NCBI GenBank assembly: GCA_017979445.1
Contig: CM030718.1
Span: 13,370,760-13,434,759, forward strand
Length of the DNA stretch: 64,000 bases
Direction of reading: 5' to 3'
Source: Akebia trifoliata
Taxonomy: Eukaryota; Streptophyta; Magnoliopsida; Ranunculales; Lardizabalaceae
Positions 57,936-64,000 of the stretch are shown here, in pieces (position 1 is the first letter of the stretch; each line of letters starts with the position of its first letter). A program made the position numbers and the translations under genes. The notes under the pieces are model-generated. The model saw only the letters and a list, made by a program, of their open reading frames with translations, made no database searches and was not told the origin of the DNA.

Positions 57936-59425
57936 ACTACCCCTCTTTGCGAGAGTTGTTTGCAGTGAATCACAATGATTTTCAATAGTCTAAAATTGTG
58001 CACTTTTAGCCTCTTGTGGATCATGCTTGATAGGCTACCACAGTGCACAATTTGGTTTTGTGGGATAAAAGTAGTTAAACCTCGAGCTTTTTCCTTTGCA
58101 CGAAGTTTAATCGTCCATTTATTGAGCTCCAGAGGGGTTACCCTCAACCAACCGACATCAGTGGATGGAAATAGCTTGTTTTATGGTCCTAAGAACTTCC
58201 CTTGAGATCAACACTTAGATCAAGTTGCGATGGCTTTAAAGGGTGCAATAGTTTTCTCAAGTTTGATCTTTGCTCAACTTTATCTTGAAGACTTGGTACT
58301 TTAAGGAGTTCCAAAAGTCAAGATCTATTGAATAGAAATTGGCTCCTCAGATTGAGGGTTTTTACTTGTACGTGGGACTCATTCGAAGATATATTATTTA
58401 TCACGTTGAAATTCCCTTGTTTTGCACGCTATTGGCTTTATAAATATATATTTCGAAAAACCAAATATATATACAAATTGGAATGAAATGGGGTTGGACT
58501 AAAGGGGTATGTACCTTCGTGACTTACCCTTGCCAGATGATTTGCTTGATGTTGGACTCGTGCAATGATTTGTACTTGGGGGACACGTGGTGTCTCAACA
58601 TGAAAGTATAGACATTGTCTTGTCGTCATTTGGCATGACTACAATAAATAGGGCAACATTTTTTACTCCTGTGCATCATTGACCTGACTGTCTTAGTAGG
58701 GAATCTTTTCAAACATCATCGACCGTTTTCATCCTAGTAGGAATGGCATTTGTGCGTCATAGACTACTTTGTTGTCTTAGTAGAACAGCATTGTGTGTCA
58801 TTGACTAGATTTTTGTCTCAATAAAATAGCTCAGGCATTCGAATTATCGGCCTTGTGCATCATCTACATGTTTGCATTTTGGCAGAATGGCACGATAATC
58901 CTAGCATCCGTACCTTGTGTGTCATTGAATGGATGTGGGGCATGCGTACCTTTTTGCACCAAGGTTTTAAAACTCGTTTTGATGTCTTGTCTTGTCTGTG
59001 AATGAGATCGAATCGTCTCGGACAAGTTTTCAAATATGTTTGAGACATCTCATTCAACAATTAGAAAAAGGAATGTGAGTTTTAAATCTTGTCAGATACA
59101 TTGACTTGTCCATCTGTTTCGGTGATACTGAGATGGTTCGGGCAATACGTCTCGATCTTGTATGAGTTTTGAAACCATGTTTTGCACCAACGAATTTTCA
59201 TGCACCTCTTTTGCTATGGATGATATTTTGTCGCCTTCCCACTTTATAATATTGGTCGTCAATCGTGGCATGTTGAAAAAAATGTCAAAAAAAAAAATTT
59301 ATGTTATGGTAATGCCATCTCAGAACAAGATTTGGGAAGCCTTGGATGCTCGGTGATTGATGATTATGGCCAGGTGATTACTGAGGTTGGGCTTTATTAT
59401 ACACCTTTGTTTGAGGAGACACGTG
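57936..59425 (-). other. 3' internal region of a second Tat-like element
   Basis: Starts with a polypurine tract (complement of ACTACCCCTCTTTGCGAGAG) and continues without coding. About 58670-58830 holds four degenerate repeats of roughly 42 bp built on CATTGACT-T-GTCTTAGTAG. This matches the habit of Tat/Ogre-like elements of carrying variable tandem repeats between pol and the 3' LTR. A small element is inserted at 58963-59179. The region is cut at 59425 by element C. Confidence 0.5.
58963..59179. mobile_element. 217-bp non-coding element with 11-bp target duplication
   Basis: Flanked on both sides by the perfect 11-bp direct repeat TTTTGCACCAA (58952-58962 and 59180-59190). Ends resemble each other inverted (GGTTTTAAAACTC and GAGTTTTGAAACC, with three extra bases at the right end). 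No poly-A tail. The interior has several GAGA/TCTC words (ATCGTCTCGG, GAGACATCTC, CGTCTCGATC). An 11-bp duplication suggests a Mutator-like MITE, but a SINE-like origin is not excluded. Confidence 0.6.
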
Positions 59426-60998
59426 TGAAAGCGCCCTCGATCCGCGGGGTGCGCGGATCCACTTTTGACCCTTGAGGTTTGGGAGTCGCCACCTAGTTAT
59501 TGTGGTCTAGGAACTAAACTGACTCTAAAATGGATAAAAACTACTCTACTACAGAAAATCTGAATCCGGGGATCATGTTACGGGGTTGGAAGGTGTTAGG
59601 CACCAACCCCGCCCGGCCATTGCCGGTCTCTACTTATCCCAAATAAATCTACATCGCCAATGAAAAACCTAGATAAATAAAAAATAAAAAAAAGCTTACC
59701 TTCGATCTGCAAAAGTGTTATTCCCTCAGATCTGGCGAAAACGGTTCCTTGTATCGTATTCCTTACTTCGTTCTATCTCCGGATCTGATTTCTGATCTCC
59801 GAGGTGAAGTATCTCCTTCTTGGATCTGGGTGCTTCGAATTTGTTGTGGATTTTTGGCATGTTTTTGAGAGGTTTTTAGGTGTTTTTTAGGCTAAAATCG
59901 GTGTAGGGGTGTTAGGGAAGGAGTTGGGGCTCCAAAATTAGGGTTTTGGAGGGGTTGTGGAGGCTTTTTCACCTACTTTTTCTAGGGTTTTTTCTTTGAT
60001 ACCAAAATAGGGTGTGGAGGCTCCTATTTATAAAGTTTCTTAAGAGAATTAGGGTTTCTTTTAGGGTTTCAATTAGGGTTTCAATTAGGGTTTAGACTTT
60101 GGTCTCATGAGATGGACTTAGTCTTTAGGGTTTTAATTTAGGGTTTTGACTTTTAGTCTTATGAAATTGACTTGATTAGTTTAGATTAGGGTTTTGATTT
60201 AGGGTTTTGACTTTTAGTCTTATGAGATTGACTTGATTATTGTTTTGATTTAGGGTTTTGACTTTAGTCTTATGATATTGACTTTAATACTTTGACTTTA
60301 GTCTTTATTGGTTGACTTTAATGTTTTGACTTTAGCCTTACTTGACTTTAGTCTTACTTGATTGACCTTAATGTTTCTTTTTACATTTTTTAATGATTTA
60401 TTTATTAATTTCGAAAATTTTAATTATTAAAGTTGTAAAATTACCGTTTTGCCCTCGGAGAGGATTTTTTACGTTTTAAGTCGTTTTTCAATGTTTCAGG
60501 ATGTTTTGAAATCAATTTTTTGTAAGGAATTCAATGGGAATGTTGGTTTTTGTCGTTTATGAAATTTTTTATGTGAAATGATCGTGAATTTTATGAGGGG
60601 TATTTTCGTAATTTTGTCGAATTTTATGAAAATTGGTGAAATGATTTATTTGGTTTCGATTTGTTGTTTTATGTGTTTGAATGGGTTTTCCTAAGCGTAA
60701 TGTAGGCTCTAGGGTTGTTTTGATGTTAGGGGTATTTTGATAATTTGGTCATTTTTAGTGATTTTTATCGTGAAGCTTCTTTTTGGTCTGCAAGATGATG
60801 ATTTCTATGTTTCTGGGGTTGTATTTTCCTAGCGTAGCGTGGTTTCTAAGTTTTGTCAGTTCGAGATACCTCATCCGAATTTCTGAAACATATCTGGTAA
60901 CAAAATAAAGCATTGGAATAGACATCCATCATTGGGAACTTTTGCGATCGGGTTGACGAGTTGATTAATCAGGCGGATGCAAAAATGGGGTGTCTACA
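59426..60998 (-). repeat. 3' LTR of Tat-type element C
   Basis: 1573 bp, plus-strand ends TGAAAGCGCCCTC and GGGGTGTCTACA. Strongly similar to the solo LTR 4593-6319 and to 10032-11625, with a different number of internal 60-bp repeats. The next bases (60999-61011) are the complement of CAAAGAGGGGAATC, a polypurine tract, which sets the orientation to minus. Left flank ACGTG is the expected target duplication; its partner would lie beyond the window. Confidence 0.88.
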
Positions 60999-61334
60999 GA
61001 TTCCCCTCTTTGGCAGAGGGTTGAAGCAAACTAGATAGCAAATCTATTTTGGTAGAAAGTGCGATATCCGAATGCCAAAACTAGTGACAGTTCATTTTGC
61101 AGCTTGATTTAGCAATTCGTCGGGGTGTTCGGATCCTTGAGGGTTAAACTCTCCCCGAACTAAAAGGTTGTCAGGTCCTCGAGCGAGAGCTCTCACTGAT
61201 GGCGTCAGATCCTTGAATTTTAAAGAATTCTCACTGACTAAAAGAACAAGTGTGCAAGTGTGTGCACTGTGTGAAACTGAGTAAAATCTGAGCATAAACT
61301 AAGCATAACTGAGCATAAATTGAGCATAAAAAAT
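60999..61334 (-). other. Polypurine tract and unique 3' region of element C
   Basis: Homologous, inverted, to about 9790-10031 in element A, with the better preserved tract. It ends in AACTGAGCATAAATTGAGCA-like words related to the 34-bp unit. No gene. Confidence 0.7.
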
Positions 61335-62866
61335 TGAATGTCTTACTTTACCTACCCTGGGTGAAAGAGTAATAAATAATTTTTTTTGGAAAGTTTTACT
61401 CTACCTACTCGGGGTGAAAGAGTAATGAACTATTTTTTCTAGGAGTCCTACTCTACCTACTCGGGGTGAAAGAGTAATGAATTCTTTTTCGGGAGTTCTA
61501 CTCTACCTACTCGGGGTGAAAGAGTAATGAACTATTTTTTCTGAGAGTTTTACTCTACATACTCGGGGTGAAAGAGTAATGGACTTATTTTTTGGGAGTT
61601 CTATTCTATCTACTCAGGGTGAAAGAGTAATGAACTATATTTTCTGGGAGTCCTACTCTACATACTCGGGGTGAAAGAGTAATGGACTTATTTTCTGGGA
61701 GTTTTACTCTACCTACTCAGGGTAAGTAATGAACTATTTTTTCTGGGAGTCCTACTCTACCTACTCGGGGTGAAAGAGTAATGAACTATTTTCGGGAGTT
61801 CTACTCTACCTACTCAGGGTGAAAAAGTAATGAACTATTTTTTTTTGGGAGTTCTACTCTACATACTCGGGGTGAAAGAGCAATGGACTTATTTTCTGGG
61901 AGTTCTACTCTACCTACTCTACTCGGGGTGAAAGAGTAATGAACTATTTTTTCTAGGAGTCCTACTCTACATTCTCGAGATGAAAGAGTAATAGACTTAT
62001 TTTCTGGGAGTTCTACTCTACCTACTCAGGGTAATTAATGAACTATTTTTTCTGGGAGTCCTACTCTACCTACTCGGGGTGAAAGAGTAATGAACTATTT
62101 TCGGGAGTTCTACTCTACCTACTCAGGGTGAAAAAGTAATGAACTATTTTTTTTTGGGAGTTCTACTCTACATACTCGGGGTGAAAGAGCAATGGACTTA
62201 TTTTCTGGGAGTTCTACTCTACCTACTCAGGGTGAAAAAGTAATGAACTATTTTTTCTAGGAGTCCTACTCTACATTCTCGAGATGAAAGAGTAATAGAC
62301 TTATTTTCTGGGAGTTCTACTCTACCTACTCAGGGTAATTAATGAACTATTTTTTCTGGGAGTCCTACTCTACCTACTCGGGGTGAAAGAGTAATGAACT
62401 ATTTTCGGGAGTTCTACTCTACCTACTCAGGGTGAAAAAGTAATGAACTATTTTTTTTTGGGAGTTCTACTCTACATACTCGGGGTGAAAGAGCAATGGA
62501 CTTATTTTCTGGGAGTTCTACTCTACCTACTCAGGGTGAAAAAGTAATGAACTATTTTTTCTAGGAGTCCTACTCTACATTCTCGAGATGAATGAAAGAG
62601 TAATAGACTTATTTTCTGGGAGTTCTACTCTACCTACTCAGGGTAATTAATGAACTATTTTTTCTGGGAGTCCTACTCTACATACTTGGGGTGAAAGAGT
62701 AATGGACTTATTTTCTGGGAGTTCTACTCTACCTACTCGGGGTGAAAGAGTAATGAACTAATTTTCTCGAGTTCTACTCTACATACTCGGGGTGAAAGAG
62801 TAATGAACTATTTTTTTTGGAGTTCTACTCTAAATGCTCGAGGTGAAAGAGTAATGAACTATCTAA
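61335..62866 (-). repeat. 52-bp tandem array (about 30 units) with higher-order repeats
   Basis: Unit (plus strand) GGGAGTTCTACTCTACCTAC then TCGGGGTGAAAGAGTAATGA and ACTATTTTTTCT, spaced 50-53 bp. A truncated unit marked GGTAAGTAATG or GGTAATTAATG recurs at 61732, 62031, 62335 and 62643, giving blocks of about 299-308 bp that each contain about six units. Most units can pair TACTCT with AGAGTA. Element A has no such array at the matching place. Confidence 0.88.
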
Positions 62867-62869
62867 GTA

Positions 62870-63575
62870 TAATTTGAGAAAACCCTCGATGACATCTGGC
62901 TGAGCATAGTTCGAGCAAACCCTCGGCGGCATCTGAACATAGTTCCGAGAAAGCCCTCGGCGGCATCTGAGCATAATTCCGAGAAAGTCCTCGGCGACAT
63001 CTGAGCATAATTCCAAGAAAACCCTTGGCGGCATCTGAGCATAGTTCCGAGAAAACCCTCGGCAGCATCTGAGCATAATTCCAAGAAAACCCTTGGCGGC
63101 ATCTGAGCATAGTTCCGAGAAAAATCCTCGGCGGCATCTGAGCATAATTCCAAGAAAACCCTTGGCGGCATCTGAGCATAGTTCCGAGAAAGCCCTCGGC
63201 GGCATCTGAGCATAATTCCGAGAAAGCCCTCGGCGACATCTGAGCATAATTCCAAGAAAACCCTTGGCGGCATCTGAGCATAGTTCCGAGAAAACCCTCG
63301 GCGGCATCTGAGCATAATTCCAAGAAAACCCTTGGCGCCATCTGAGCATAGTTCCGAGAAAACCCTCGGCGGCATCTGAGCATAATTCCAAGAAAACCCT
63401 TGGCGGCATCTGAGCATAGTTCCGAGAAAACCCTCGGCGGCATCTGAGCATAATTCCAAGAAAACCCTTGGCGCCATCTGAGCATAGTTCCGAGAAAACC
63501 CTCGGCGGCATCTGAGCATAATTCTAAGAAAACCCTTGGCGGCATCTGAGCATAGTTCCAAGAAAACCCTTGGCG
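62870..63575 (-). repeat. 34-bp tandem array (about 20 units), element C copy
   Basis: Plus-strand units alternate between two versions with CCGAGAAAACCCTCGG and CCAAGAAAACCCTTGG, separated by CGGCATCTGAGCATA(A/G)TT, making a 68-bp dimer over much of the array. Same unit as 8631-9690, inverted. Long open frames exist on the minus strand in all three frames because the unit has no stop codon there. Confidence 0.92.
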
Positions 63576-64000
63576 GAAACTGAGCAAAATCCAAGATGAC
63601 CCCTGGCGGCAACTGAGCAAAATCCAAGATAACCCTTGGCGGCAACTGAGCAAAATCCAAGTTAACCCTTGGCGGCAACTGAGCAAAATCCAAGATAACC
63701 CTTGGCGGAGACTGAGCAAAATCCAAGATAACCCTTGGCGGAAACTGAGCAAAATCCAAGTTAACCCTTGGCGGCAACTGAGCAAAATCCAAGATAACCC
63801 TTGGCGGAAACTGAGCAAAATCCAAGTTAACCCTTGGCGGCAACTGAGCAAAATCCAAGATAACCCTTGGCGGAGACTGAGTAAAATCTAAGATAACCCT
63901 TGGCGGAAACTGAGCAAAATCCAAGTTAACCATTGGCGGAGACTGAGCAAAATCCAAGATAACCCTTGACGGCAACTGAGCAAAATCCAAGATAACCCTT
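63576..64000 (-). repeat. 33-bp tandem array, runs off the window
   Basis: Units of 33 bp, about 13 in view: ACTGAGCAAAATCCAAGATA then ACCCTTGGCGGCA, with variants CGGAG/CGGCA/CGGAA and ATAACC/TTAACC. Clearly derived from, or parental to, the 34-bp unit. Since 33 is a multiple of three, one minus-strand frame gives an 11-residue repeat (LDFAQLPPRVI type). Confidence 0.92.

Noticed and set aside
62825..63990. Open frames of 228, 330 and 375 codons as repeat proteins
   Set aside because: All three frames are open because the unit lacks stops; no start context or domain supports translation.
61335..64000. Regular direct repeats of 33, 34 and 52 bp that could suggest a CRISPR array
   Set aside because: Units are contiguous with no unique spacers, next to a plant LTR; the setting is a eukaryotic retrotransposon.

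Overview
The window looks like gene-poor, repeat-dense nuclear DNA of a seed plant, probably a dicot. The evidence is long AT-rich stretches, introns and exons of plant style, and nested LTR retrotransposons of the plant lineages Tekay/Del, Reina and Tat/Ogre-like, with SIRE-like copia pieces. No complete host gene, rRNA or tRNA gene was found. The species cannot be named from the sequence.

Left part (1-13959): a nest. A Tekay-type LTR (11626-13959, minus) was split by a Tat-type Ty3/gypsy element on the plus strand. That element keeps an LTR stub (1288-1349), a degenerate leader, integrase remnants (about 6400-7200), a 3' region with a 34-bp tandem array (8631-9690), a polypurine tract and a 3' LTR (10032-11625). 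It was itself hit by a solo LTR of its own family (4593-6319, target duplication AATAG) and by another LTR-like sequence (1-1287).

Middle part (13960-45788): SIRE-like copia LTR debris, a dispersed LTR-like repeat present twice, a SINE with a target duplication, a 160-bp tandem repeat carrying a 158-bp foldback insertion, and a 4.8-kb Reina element on the minus strand with both LTRs and target duplication AATAA but no RNase H. Further right are possible exons of an unrecognised host gene (minus, 28.7-30.9 kb), LINE 3' debris, a degenerate satellite, two Tekay solo LTRs lying head to head (32062-34999 and 35597-38773), and plant-mobile-domain remnants split by a copia-like LTR.

Right part (45789-64000): a structurally complete Tekay/Del element (45789-57023, minus; LTRs of about 3.2 kb, target duplication TTGTT, Met-initiator-type primer site, polypurine tract). 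Its gag is open, but pol has a frameshift, nonsense codons and a shortened integrase catalytic spacing. Then come LTR and 3' remnants of another Tat-like family, a 217-bp element with an 11-bp target duplication, and the 3' end of a second copy of the left-hand Tat family (minus). That copy has a 1573-bp LTR, a polypurine tract and three tandem arrays with 52-, 34- and 33-bp units running off the window.

The window tells a history of insertion rather than a working pathway. The most unusual structure is the tandem-array-rich 3' region of the Tat-type family, whose 34-bp units keep a short hairpin in two co-varying versions. All comparisons were made by eye.
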